Shown here in pieces: positions 37,861-49,480 of a stretch of DNA of 64,000 nt; the first letter of the stretch is position 1, and each line of letters opens with the position of its first letter. A model generated the notes under the pieces. It was given only the letters and a program-made list of their open reading frames with translations. It did not search any database and was not told the DNA's origin. Source of the stretch: Undaria pinnatifida (lineage: Eukaryota > Sar > Phaeophyceae > Laminariales > Alariaceae); the NCBI GenBank assembly GCA_012845835.1, contig JABAKD010000028.1, positions 1,867,501 through 1,931,500 on the forward strand. Direction: 5' to 3'. The translations under genes and the position numbers were made by a program.

Positions 37861-38853
37861 TGATACATTGATGATATCGCATATTTTATGATGATAATTT
37901 GTTTTAATCCAATTTTTGGTCAGAGGGAACATATAGCTAAACAACTTGATATTGACATGATTTGGACTGCATACCATGTTGATTTTAATAGAAAGGCATG
38001 GAATAAAATACATTACTATCATGATAATTTATGTTACATCACAACGATATTATCGGCAGACACGATAAAATAAATCTGACGTCCTTGAAAATTAGTTATA
38101 AAATGTGTTATGGCGCGATTATGAATGCTCTAGATGTCGCGAAAGAAATACGAGAAAGTAGAATAATTTAGATGGGAAGGCAGACAAATGTATAACACGG
38201 GTGTTGGGTTTTCGTTTCCTTGGCGCGGATTTTGGGTGTGAGTGTGACTACGTCCAAAGAGGAGGCGATGGTGTGGAATATGGAAGTTGCAACTCTTCTG
38301 CTGTCAAGAAGTGGGGGGAAAGACAAACAAGTTTTTTTGTGGCATGCTACGTGGTATGAGGAGACGAAGAAGCTTAAGAGTATCTAAATGGTTGCAAGAC
38401 GAATGAGAAGGTGGGAGAAATTCTGTACAAATGGCGGATATTGTAACAGAAACACTTGCTTTCATTCTAAAGGCTTACGACATGCAACGATGAATGCAGG
38501 TGTTACGGTATTGCCCTGGGAACCTATAGAAGGCGTAAGATCTAGATCTTGGAGTGCTATAAATGGGTTTCACATGCCGTTGAAGGCATGTGAAAAGGGG
38601 ATGATGCTTTTGCTTCGAGGAATTGCACACGGTCAGTTCTATCCGTGGCCTGTGTGGGACTAATACAAGAGCTCATCTAGTACAAGTGAGTGACCAACGT
38701 GCAACCTGCATAGTAGAGAGACCTGCAAAGGGTGGCCTGTATTTGTGACAGCCCCTAGTTTTATTATACATGGCATCGACGGCAGGACTGCCGCTCGTGG
38801 TCGAGAGCGGATGATAACGGCTGTGCGCGTTCGTCAGAAATCGTCATTTTTTT
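37861..38853. other. No gene recognised
   Basis: An open frame at 38388-38663 (91 residues, Trp/Met-rich, ends PWPVWD) has no motif I recognise and is preceded in frame by a stop. It might be a retroelement leftover. A stretch at 38078-38100 repeats the foldback words CTGACGTCCTTGAAAATTAG in inverse. Confidence 0.4.
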
Positions 38854-40616
38854 TTACCTCTCCGTAGAGGCTGCATCTACCAGGGACGGAACTTGCCTCT
38901 TGTGTGGTTGCACCACCTTGACGTCAGGAGGAGGCGCCCCAACCTCCGCCCCCTCCGAAGAGTCGGAAGGTGGGTCCGAGGTGTGGTAACCAGGCCCTCC
39001 TCCCGAGTTCTGCCGGCCCGATTTGCCTCCAGAAGACCGGCTGTGGCCTCCCCCCTTGCCGCGGTGCGCCGGGCCCATGCGACGCCCGTTCCCACCACCC
39101 CCGCTGTTATGGCCGGGGCCTCCGTGGTGGATCCTGCCGAAACTGCCGCGACGATCGCGGCCACCGCCCCCGCCACCCCCACGATGGTCACAGCTATCAC
39201 CGTCTCCGCCACCGCCGTCGCTGGAGCGGTTGGTGTTGGCGGATCGGTTCGCCAAACTGCCGGCGTACTCCAAGGAGGTCGGCCAGAGGAGACGCTCAGA
39301 CGCGGACGCGTGGGCACTCCTGAGGGCGTCACAGAGGGCGCGCACGACGTCGGCGAGCTCCTGGGTGAAAAATGAAACTGGGCCCGTCTTGCTTTTTGCG
39401 TCGCGCACCGATAGCCGTTGATCCGGGAGCTAGAATAGCACTGCCGATGCTGTTGCCACGACCTGGGCCGCCAGGTCCGTGCCGAAATGCGCGCCCCTGC
39501 TCACCGCCGACATGCAGTGGACACTGCCGTCCATGAAGGCCCCGTCCTTCCAGATAATCGCCGTGGCGGAACGGGCCACAGTCACCTCGGGAGGGGCTCC
39601 CACAGCGTCGGCGGGCGGGGCGCCCAGGAACGTTCTGATCGCCGCAGCGGGGTGGATCCCAGTGTCCGTGGCAGGGGCTCCCTCGGCAGTAGAGGCGCCC
39701 GAAAAAGAGGCGGGTCCCAAACCTGTAGGGGGGGGGGAGGCGGTGTTGGCTGTGCTGGGGTTCCCGCGGCAACAGCGGCGGGGTAAGGCCCTGGGGCCTT
39801 GTACGGGGTTCCCACGGCGGCAACGGCAGGAACGTCCGGAGAATAGGGCGCCACCGCAGCTGTAATGGCGGGAACACTACCGCTTCGGCGGTGTTTGTCG
39901 CCGGGCTTGGCGAGAAACGTTTTAGCTCGCAGGATGGCCGCGTCTGCCTCCCGCGACTCTCGGGCCGCCGCCACCTCTGCTGCCCTAGCGCGATCCCCTT
40001 CCTCCCATTCCCGCATGACGCGGGATCTCTCCTCGGCTGGTGCTCGCGACCACCGCTCTGATGCCGCGCGGGAGGAGATGGCTCTGGCCTTTGCCGCCTC
40101 CGCGGTAGCCAGCGCCTCGTTATTGGCACGGGCCGCCTCCTCGTGTCTCAGAGAGGCCTTGAGGGCGACGTCGGAGATCACCCAGTCCCGGACAGGACCT
40201 GCCCCGAGAGGGAGGCCGAGCCAATATCGGACGTCGGCCGGGATCCACTGCCAGTGGGCCTCAGTGAGGGCACCCTGGAAGATGGGGGGCAGGGCCGGGG
40301 GGGTTGGGAGCTCCGGTTGGAGGGGCGACCCCTCGTCATGGTCCTGGTGGGCCGGCCCAGAGGGCTCCAGCTCCTCGAGCCGCAGGGAGGCCGTCCCCAG
40401 GGAGGGGGTGGTCGGCGGGGGCGCAACCTTGTACCTCCGTTCGCGAAGGGGGGGCGTGTCTTTGTCCAAGCCGCCAAGCGGGGCCAGTGTGCTGTCGACC
40501 ACACCCTCCGAGAGGTAAGACGCGACGCTCTCCTCGTCCTTGGAGAGCTGGTAGCGGCTGCCGCGGCGTCGGCCGTACCTGTTTCTTCCCCGAACTTCGC
40601 CCGATCCCGTAGACAT
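38854..40616 (-). pseudogene. gag-like low-complexity protein, broken frame
   Basis: On the - strand a long frame starts at 40616 (MSTGSGEVRGRNRYGRRRG). It holds an Arg/Ala/Glu-rich helical region about residues 160-250 and a Pro-rich region. The sense reading shifts frame at a G/C homopolymer (about 39727-39737), continues to a stop at 39430, and resumes in the same frame to 38854. The last part is Gly/Arg/His-rich, RGG-like, which suits nucleic-acid binding. One slip and one stop would restore about 580 codons. Basic start, coiled middle and RGG tail fit a retroelement gag, but no zinc knuckle or protease confirms it. A host RNA-binding protein is the alternative. Confidence 0.45.
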
Positions 40617-40723
40617 GTGGGGAGGGGGGGGGGCGTTGTTGGCTGTGCGCCAGGGGGGGGGGTAGGGGCGGAAGGGGGGCGGACAGGAGATGGGGCAGAG
40701 GGGGGCGGGGCGGTGAGCGGCAC

Positions 40724-41648
40724 TCAGGCGTAACAGTATCGCGAGATGTGGTCGTGCAAGGTGCTGTGAGCTCTAGTGCACACCGCGGGTGCCCGACGCG
40801 CGCGTATCAGTACAGGTGGCGTCGCTCCCAACCCTAGCAGCAGTACGAAGCTTGATCTCAAGGCGACTGCACTCGCAGTAGCCGCAGCAGTGCTGTGGGG
40901 TGCTGGAGCAAAAACATCTGGGCTTGCATAAACGACCGCAGCCCCATGTACCGCAGTGCCTGTACTCGCCACAGCAGCGGCAAAGAAACTGCTGAGCGCC
41001 GACGCAAATAAATCTGCCGTAACACTGCGAGGCGCTGACGTCAAAGCATCGGCGGTCGCAACAGCGACGGCAGGCTAATGCACAGCAGGGGGTACGCTCG
41101 CCACAGCAGTACCAACTGCGAGGCGCTGAAGCCAAAGCATCGGCGGTCGCAACAGCGACGGCAGGCTCATGCACAGCTGGGGGTACGCTCGCCACAGCAG
41201 TACCAGCAGCACTGCGAGGCGTTGACAAAGCACCGGCGGTCGCAGCAGCGACGTCAGGCTCATGTAAAACGGTGGCTACGCTCCCCACCGCAACAGCGGT
41301 CGCAGTTACTTCTGCAGCTGCTTGGCGCTTGAGCCGACGAATGCTCCGGGCCGAGGGCTCGCGTAGAGGGGGGGCAGCCTCGAGAGCTTAAAAAATTCTG
41401 CCAGCGGAGCCGTCAACACTATTTGCAAGCGATATTGAATCGCCCGAAAAATAGCAAGTGGTCGCAGCAGCACCACTATTAGAATGATCTAAAACAAGTC
41501 TCCTACCACTCTGTCCGAGCGGAGGAAAAATCATCTCGGTGCGATCTGAATTGCATGTATCAGAGGTTGTGCGGGGATTTGCTTCAGCCATGGGAAGGGG
41601 AACTCCCCAGAGCAGACCCCCGAGCCTCCCTGCAAGGGTCAGCCCCAA
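40724..41648 (-). pseudogene. Ala/Val-rich repeat reading frame, frameshifted
   Basis: Three overlapping - strand frames together give a protein rich in AVAVATADAL- and VASVPPAVHEP-like units. An in-frame stop at about 41390 and shifts near 41117 and 41044 break it. Its repeats come from an 85-95 bp tandem DNA repeat at 41027-41300. I recognise no domain. It may be the upstream part of the gag-like unit at 38854-40616, or merely an open repeat. Confidence 0.3.
41027..41300. repeat. Three tandem copies of an 85-95 bp unit
   Basis: Units begin GCGAGGCGCTGA and include GCATCGGCGGTCGCAACAGCG and GGTACGCTCGCCACAGCAG. The third copy is the most diverged. Confidence 0.85.
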
Positions 41649-41711
41649 CCGTCCTTTTACAAGGAGCGGCTGCTGTGGTGGGTGGGGGGGTATGCCTCGG
41701 CAAGATCTGTG

Positions 41712-42078
41712 TGTTATAGGGCTTAGTTTGGGTAGGCAATTGGTTCACCTTTTGCAAGTGGTCAAACGGACTAATACCCTCTGACTCCTTAACAAATGGC
41801 GTCGTCGACAGGTCATGGTTTTTTGGGTCGTGAGTTTGAATCCTGCCGTCCACCATATAAACTTTTACGACTTTCCCCATGTCGAACTTAAAAAATATTC
41901 TCCCCGGCATACTCAGGAAACGAAACCCCTTGGATATTGACACGTCCGCCCGTATATCCGGCCGACCTGTTATCCCGCCGTTTCAGGGGGAAGAGTGTTA
42001 TAGGACTTAGTTTGAGCAGGTAATTGGTTAACCTTTTGCGAGTGGTCAAACGGACTAATACCCTCTAATTCCTTAACA
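41712..42078 (+). mobile_element. TRIM-like element, copy E
   Basis: Both terminal repeats are present (TGTTATAGGGCTTAG... and TGTTATAGGACTTAG..., the second ending CCTTAACA), with the purine tract CAGGGGGAAGAG and the TGGCGTCGTCGACAGG block. The T arm is decayed (GTGAGTTTGAATCC). Flanks TGTG and CAGG do not match, so the target duplication is lost or was never formed. The DIRS-like remnant starts right after it. Confidence 0.88.
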
Positions 42079-42082
42079 CAGG

Positions 42083-45000
42083 CTATAAAATTTGGAGTGC
42101 CGGTGAATGTGGAAAAGGGGGGGGATATAGACGCGGCCTTACATTATGGATATATATACGAGGTATGTATTCATTCAAATATCCATTCAATTTCTGATAA
42201 GCACCAAAATATTTTGACGGAAATGTTGGTGGAGGGTATCGCGAATATTCGGGTGGTATTGACACATAAAAGGAGAAACGCAAAATATTCAAGGTTTGCG
42301 AATATCACCTTTGGCAGGAGCGGAAGAAACAAGGAAATCTGGGTTAATTTTGGATATCTCATATTGTTGTTGTTGTTGTTGTTGTTCTCACATTAACTCG
42401 CATAATCAAGTCCGTGGTCACAGGACAGGCTCCAGTCACTCTGGAGCTGAGGAATACCCCAGGGAAAAACACACACAACCCAAGGTGGTACACGCATATA
42501 TCACAGCTGACGCAATTCATGCCTCCACCAGAAACATATAAAAGTGAAATCGGGAGACTCATATGGCGAAGGGGGGCGCAGTAACAGAGGATTAGGCGTG
42601 AATGGCAATACTGATCTTGAGCGGGCACCAGTATATATGCGAATTGAGACACGTGATGAAGAGATGAAGCGAGTTTGTGGATTGAGAGAGCGAATAGGCC
42701 CGAAAGTTGAGGACTGCTTATCAAAAATGGACGTGAAAGATGCATTTCGAAGAATACATATTGACTGGGATAAATCTTCTGTTTTTCGCATGTAGAGGGC
42801 GAATTCATTCCCAGTGACTTCCGTTTGCCGTTTGGTTGGAGATCTTCACCAGGGTGGTGGGGGTTGATGTCAGCCGCGAATTCGCATTCCCATCGTGTGT
42901 CGTAACACATCCAAAGAAAATGCCGTCGTGTTAACGGAAGCAAGATGAATCGCTAAAGAGGTATACGTGGTCCTATCTAGCCAAGGAGAAGTAGCAGAGT
43001 GTGCTTGCGGTTGGTGTTGGTGTAACGCCTGAGGTGAATGGGGGGGGTGGAGGATAACTTCTGCTGTGAAATGTGTGTAGGTGATATGTTAAACGTAGAA
43101 ACATGTAAAGATGGGCAGCTAGAAACGTTGTTATTGGCAGCTTTACTCAGCGATTTCGGACCACATTAGGATGTTAGGGAATGCCGAACACAAATTGGTT
43201 CCGATTTTGTCTCAGCGGAAGATCACGGACTGGTTAGTAAGTCAAGAAGTGCTCGGTTTTGAGATAAACACCCAAACGATGCGGATAAAAACACCGGGTA
43301 GGAAGTTGGAAGGTATTAAGGAAGTGTTGAAACTGTGGCCACGTAATTGGCCAGCGGCAACGGCTAGAGAGATGTGGAGTTCGACAGGGAAGTTGAGGCA
43401 ATTGTCGACGGTCGTTCCGATTGGGCGATGTTTCGTGTTGAGATTGTTGTTAACGGCGAGTCTTGATGAGAAAAAGGTACTGATAGCCAATTGGAAGCAA
43501 TACCGAGAGGTGTTAATAGAAGGATCAGACTGGGGGGAGAGTTTCGTGCTGATTGGGATTTGTGGAAATCAGCAGCACACCAACCGTTCTTTGCAGATGG
43601 TATTTAGTTGTATTCGCCAGTTTTTGAACATGAGAAACGAAATCCGGTAAGGCACTGGTATTCGGATGCAACAGTACACTATAAATTATTGAGAGGTGGG
43701 GGTGTGGAGGAGGTATGATCTGTCTGATGAAAAGTGTCCTAGGTCATCACCAGGGTTATCATGTGCTGCGCAGAATGCTATTTCGATACATATATTGGAG
43801 TTATTGGCAATGGCAATTGCTACCTACGTCGTGGTATACATGTGGTTTGCGATAGACCGAATATAGTGGGAGAACCCGTGATAGTGAGGGGTGATAATGT
43901 GTCAGCAATAACATGGTTGAATAAGTGTGCATGGTTGAATAAGTGTGGGGAAACACGTGATCGACGAGTGGCGGTCTTAATGAGGTTGTTGGGAGTGAGT
44001 GATATGTCGGCAGGATGGTGCTTTGTGAAGCAGTACATTTTCAAGGACGTGAAAACGTGATGGCGGATGGTATTTCGAGATGACCATGAGCCCCAACTAA
44101 TAATGCCAATTCGAACGTATTATTTCATTTTGTTCGGTGGCAGGTGGCAAGTTTGGGGGAGATTGGTGGGACGGTGTGTTCGGAGATCTTGCAGTCGTAC
44201 TGTCAAAGGTGGGAGTTGCTCCACCGACTATCCCGACTTATTCCGCGGCTACGAAGATGTGGGTGAAATGGAGGCAAGATGTCGTGAAGAGAAGTGAATA
44301 TTTGGATGCCAATTTAGGGGAGGAGTCTGCTGCGGAATAGATCTCAAAGTATTTCGAATACATGCACTTTTCGAGAAGGAATACAACTTCGACGATAATA
44401 GATGGAAAGTTGACGCGATTCAATATTTTCACCGAAGGGTGGGAGTTGAATTACCTATGAAGGACCATACTAACCATCTATTAAAATCCGTTAAAACAGG
44501 GATCGCAAAGTTAGTAGAGCAGGCTGGAAGTCCTCGGCATCGCCACGGTAGCCAGCATCTAGAGAAATCACAATAGAGCCAGCGTATATCGCTTTTTGCG
44601 CCCACCCGAAGGCACGAGATGGAACATGACCGTTCTGACGAGCTCCTCTAACAGGGCTGGCCAAGGGGTTTCGCAGGATCATTTCGGTTATCTGATACAC
44701 CACATGGTTCTGGAGATAACGCTTGGTTCTCATTTTAGGCTCCGTTCCCATTTTTCTGAAAACTCTGTAAAGGAAGGCGCTTTAAAAGGGGATGTTCCGA
44801 GAATACGTCGTCCGATTTCGTGGGCGATGTTGAAGCAAGGGGTTTATCTTGCCAAGGAGTGGGGAGAGGAGGGACGAGTGTTATGGTTAACACTTTTGGA
44901 GTGACCTACCTATTTCTGTGTAGGGCGTCAGAACTTTACACGTACAGTAATGGGAACATTTCACAAGGAATTTGGACTAACAAGATGAAATGTTTCCATT

Positions 45001-45599
45001 CTCTTGGGGACGAGTCAATTGACGCCGTCCGCGCTGTGGAAGTGTGAAGACAGGGTGGAAGTTCCTTTTAAAGGTTCAAAAGGATAGCAGAAACGATTTA
45101 GAGCAGTCGTTTCACGTAAACGATCGATTGATCCGCAAAAACCGGTTGGGAGTGGAAAGGAGTACCACTCGGGATGCCAAGAGCAGCATCGCCGTTATAT
45201 GGTTGTGGGGGTTTTGAAGTGATGCTAGAAGAGTTGATGTTGATTCACCAACAACTTGGACCAGGAGAACCTTTAGCAACGTATGGGAAGGAAGATTGTT
45301 GGGAAGTGTGGACTCGTGAGCAAGCGAGTAAGGCTTTGAGGGACCTTGCTGGTAAACAAGGCTTGATACCAGGAGAGCATACGCTACATTCTGATAGGAT
45401 TGGGGGGGCAACTAGATTAGCAGCGTTAGGCTTACAGGCGTGGGCTACTCAACGAGAAGGAAAATGGATGCGCGATGCATTTATAACGCACGTGAGGGCG
45501 AATAGAGAAGACTGGGAGAGAGTCTCGCAAGCATTAGCACGAAAGGCTAAGGCGGAAGGTATTCAACCAGGTCAAGGAACAATGTGGGGTGGAGAGTGA
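42083..45599 (+). pseudogene. DIRS-like (tyrosine recombinase) retrotransposon remnant
   Basis: Reading through frameshifts and stops, the RT region starts GVPVNVEKGGDIDAALHYG, has KMDVKDAFRRI and LPFGWRSSPGWWGLMSA, and shows CVGD where YVDD is expected. The connection/RNase H part follows with LGFEINTQTMRI (43250) and RGDNVSAITWLNK...MADGISR (43890-44080). The C-terminal 45174-45599 frame carries a tyrosine recombinase box, HSDRIGGATRLAALG ... W-MRDAFITHVRAN. The position of the catalytic Tyr seems to hold another residue. RT, then RNase H, then YR order defines DIRS-type elements, which integrate without an integrase. Flanking split repeats were not found. Confidence 0.8.
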
Positions 45600-47658
45600 G
45601 GCATAATTATTGAGGAAGGTGGGGGTATTAGAAAGCTGGGAGAGTTAAAGTAATACAATATTTACTGCAGGCTGTTAAGGTGGGTGGGGAGGATTATGAG
45701 GGTGACTATATTAAGAGTGAGTGTGGAAGATTAGAGTATAGTAATGGTGTGATTGGATGTACTCTGTAGATCAAGGAAGGCGTCAGCATTCAGTCAGTAA
45801 TCCCAGATTCATGAAGAATCATAACAAATTCAGCGCTCGTCGCAGAATCGTCACGGCTGTGGCGGACAAAGCACGAGTGCTACTGGTACTGACATAAAAA
45901 AAACAGTGAAACGTTTCTTGTGTGACCACCACCAACCAGTAGATTTTTCAGTTTTAAATATATAAGAGAAGCCCCCAAAAAGCAAAAGTCCCAGCAGTTA
46001 GTTGTAGGATGGGAAACAGGGGATGGGTGTTAAGATACAGCTTCGAAAGGAAATGAACAACGACGAAAATCGACAGCCCTGCGCCTCAGATAGCGGCGCT
46101 TTACCCGAACCCTAGCCCGGCACTGAGCAGGGGGTTTGGCAGGACAAAAATAAAAACGAAGAAAGAAAAAAATGGAAAGAACCGCCCCAAAACCAGACCA
46201 AGACTCTCAGAACACCACAAACAGCCTAAAGTCAAAGACTCAAACCTCATAACCCCAAAAATGGAGAACTATCGAGGAGCGGTGGCGGCTTGAAATCGTA
46301 CCTTTTCTTCTGTTGTGGTTGGTTCGCCGTAGAGCCTTTCCTGCCCCCCCCCGCCACACCGGCGGTATGCGACAGGTTCTAGAGCCTTTTCTGCCCCCCC
46401 CCCGCCACACCGGCGGTACGCGGCAGTTTTTTGACGGGCGGCTTTTGCCTTGTTGTAGGGTCTGCGATTCGTTTAATTGCTTTTCTTCGCGTGTTTCTGG
46501 CTCCATAGCCAGACCATTAGAGGTGTGGGAGTGGGTTTTGAGGAGCCGCATCTTCGACTCATGGTCTAGTTCGTAGAACCGGAGTTCCCCGAATATCCCA
46601 TATTTCTGCATATGCGGTTCATCAGGGTGGGCTAGTGTTAAGATACGGCCTCGGAAGGCCTGTAATTATCCATATTTGAGATAATTTGGATGGGTTTCGT
46701 ATGATAAGATAGGCGTTTTATATTTGGGATAGTCAGGAAATAGATCGGAGGCACGTGCCTCCGATCTCAGAATCTATCCGGGGCTCTGGTGGAATCGAAT
46801 AAAGCTACGTCTCTACGAAGGCAAAGAAAGTGAGTGCTCTCCAAGGATCTGCTCAATTGGCAGACCTGCAGGAGGCACTCTTTGTCCCCGTCCAATAACC
46901 TTACATGGGGGGGATGGACAGAAAGGCTGGGGGGCTCAGTTGGTTGAAGTTGAGAGAGAGGCAGAGGCAGGAAAGTGAGTACTCTCCAAGGACCTGCTCA
47001 ATTGGCAGACCTGCAGGGGGCACTCTTTGTCCCCGTCCAATAACCTTACATGGGGGGGATGGCCAGAAAGGCTGGGGGGCTCAGTTGGTTGAAATTGAGA
47101 GAGAGGCAGAGACAGGGAGGTGTTGAGAGACAGGAAGAAGTCCTCTATTATTAGTAGTACGGAACTTTACGCGAGGGTGCGTGCGATCAGGGTTTGGTAC
47201 AGGGCAGGAGATCGGCGAGTTGAAAGCAGAGAGCAAGAACTTTTGAGCGCAATCCCCACCACCAGCATTAAATTTAATAAAAAATGATGGCTGGGGGTTG
47301 AATAACTAGTCTATACATTGTTATAATAAATTAATGGTATCATTAAAAATTAAATATTGTGCGTACATGTGTGTACCGCCGCGTTCTGAGACGACGCCGA
47401 AGTGCAAAGGTCTGCTGCCGCTGCTGTATGTAGGAGCAGCAACTAACTACTGATTCGCTGCCGTAATGTTGTAGGTTGTTCACGTGCTTGCTGCGATTTC
47501 GCGTCGTACATTCCTCGTCGTGCGTTTCCTCTTGCTTTACGTAGAGGCTGATCGTGTGGGATATGTGCAGCTGATGATGGCTGATGGCGGTGCGAGGGGA
47601 TGCAAATATTGTGCGTGCGTGTGTCATAATGCCTGCCAGGTTCTTGAACTCCACAGTA
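45600..47658. other. Non-coding, with two tandem duplications
   Basis: A 50-bp duplication (about 46330-46428, TTCTGCCCCCCCCCGCCACACC-type) and a 145-bp duplication (46828-47117) are visible. No domain or RNA gene is recognised. An A-rich stretch near 46150-46260 is unremarkable. Confidence 0.5.
46828..47117. repeat. 145-bp tandem duplication
   Basis: Two units, starting near 46828 and 46973, read AAAGTGAGTGCTCTCCAAGG ... GGGGGGCTCAGTTGGTTGAA and differ at a handful of bases. Confidence 0.9.
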
Positions 47659-48144
47659 TGTAATAGAGTGTCAGTATGGCTGGCAATAGATTCGGCAAGA
47701 TAGCCCGCAGAGTCATGGTCTATTGGCCATAAGAAGATTCTCTTGAACGGAATATTCTGAGTGGAGAAGATAACCGGTAGAATTTAGCTAGCTTATACCA
47801 CAAGAACGTTCTCGGTAATGGAACGTTCCTCCTCTGGACAAGATAGATAGAAGTAAGCGCGTTAAGCGCTCATGGGAACATAGAACATCTAGGAGAACGT
47901 TACTGGTACGTTCCATAGGTAAAGGTCCAGAAGAGAGCACAGCAGCAATGCTGGGGAGAAGCGAACTCTGTGAACCTCACCCCACCCCCGTGCTCTCACT
48001 CCTCCTTTCCTGTCTCCTCAAGCTTCTCATAGCTCAACGCCGACAATAAGAATTTTACACAGAAGAACCGGCGCTGTCTCCAAGCAAAGCTGATACCCCT
48101 GCGTCCCGTCCCTCACACCTTCCCGGCATTACGACGCTTCCACA
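47659..48144 (+). repeat. 5' LTR
   Basis: 486 bp, TG...CA. It is joined directly to integrase coding sequence (CACA|ATTCGCG), with no primer-binding site. Confidence 0.88.
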
Positions 48145-49480
48145 ATTCGCGTCGTCGGCAGAATTTGCGCCCAACGAGATCCACATCGGCCGCCTACCCC
48201 GCCTACCGCTCTCGGTTTTCGAACCCGAAAACATCGGTGGTCACCAGAGCCTGGATTGCGACCACCTGGTCTACATCAACCTTGCCACCGACCGGCAACA
48301 ACGCGCCTACTCCCTCGTCCGCGAGCTCCATCGACTCACCGTCTCGCGTCTACAACGCCGCAACGCGCCCATCATGGCCGCCCTCCTTGTCTCCCCCCCT
48401 TTCTTCGTTGGCGGCTGGGCCTGGGTCTACAACTCCGCCTCCACTATCCGCCAGGGTGTCAAGAAGGGCACCGACGCAACCGGTCTGAAGACGAAGCTCT
48501 CGTTGAACTGGAACGGACCTTTCAAGATCCTCGCGGTAGGCCCGACTACCGCCTCCGACACCCCCGACAACCGCCCTCTACAAGACGAACTAATCTTTCT
48601 CGATCTCCCTTCAGACCTTCCGGGACGGGACTCCAAACCACGCGTCTCCGTCGAACGATGCAAACCCTGCCACAACCCCGACGACACCAGCGACATACCC
48701 AAGCACCTACCGGCGGACCTCGCAACATACATCCTCACAGCTTCCGCTGCTAACCCCCCCCCCTACCACGTCACCCTCGACGACGTCACACCACCACCGG
48801 AGCGTCTCGAGGTAGGGCAGATCACCGTCCACCAACTCGTGCGCGGCCGCGGCGGGGTCATCGCCGTCCTATACGAGACCCACTGGACCGGGTTTCTCAG
48901 CCCCTCGTGGGAGCGCGAGCTCGACCTCCAACACTTCAGGCGCCATATCTTACTCTACTGGCCCGGAAAGCCGACACAACACCATCAGACCAACGGCCTC
49001 TACCGCCAGATGCGCATCGGCGCCGCACACCGCGAGCTCTTCCGATCTCAAGGCCAACTCTTTCTCGCCCCCCGGCTACACCCTGGCCCCCCACGACCTT
49101 TGGCTTCGCAGTTTCAGCAACTCCACCCTCCCCCCCGGAGCACACGTCTGGTACAAGGCACGTGACGGCCTCTGGTGGCTAGGTAAGATCGCTCACCGCG
49201 CGCCACCGGACGTCTCTTCGCGAACCCCCCCGGACCCTTTCCCGGGTAGTTCCTACATCATCAGGTTCCTGGACGACCCCGGTCCGATCAAGATCGACCT
49301 CCAGCCAGCTCGCTACACTACCGCCCGGAACGCCATCTCCGGATCGTGGTGCCTTCAATGCCATGGGCATGGGAGCCTATCCCGTGAGGTGCTACGGAAC
49401 TCTGATGCTTCCCGCGGTGCCCCTACCATTCCAACTCCCCCCCTTGGTTGGTTTCGTGTGTTTATTTGTTTTTGGTGATT
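48145..49480 (+). pseudogene. Gypsy integrase C-terminus with chromodomain and Tudor-like tail
   Basis: An open frame without its own start runs from the LTR junction to 49165. APNEIHIGRLPRLPL is the integrase C-terminal block, VGGWAWVYNSA and LNWNGPFKILAVGP form the GPY/F module, and VRGRGGVIAVLYETHWTG...SWERELDL is chromodomain-like. A slip in a C run at about 49065 moves the reading to the next frame, which continues WYKARDGLWWLGKI ... IRFLDDPGPIKIDL. This looks like a small Tudor-type barrel and then ends near 49480. Chromodomain integrases direct insertion to chromatin. This copy cannot act alone. Confidence 0.75.
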
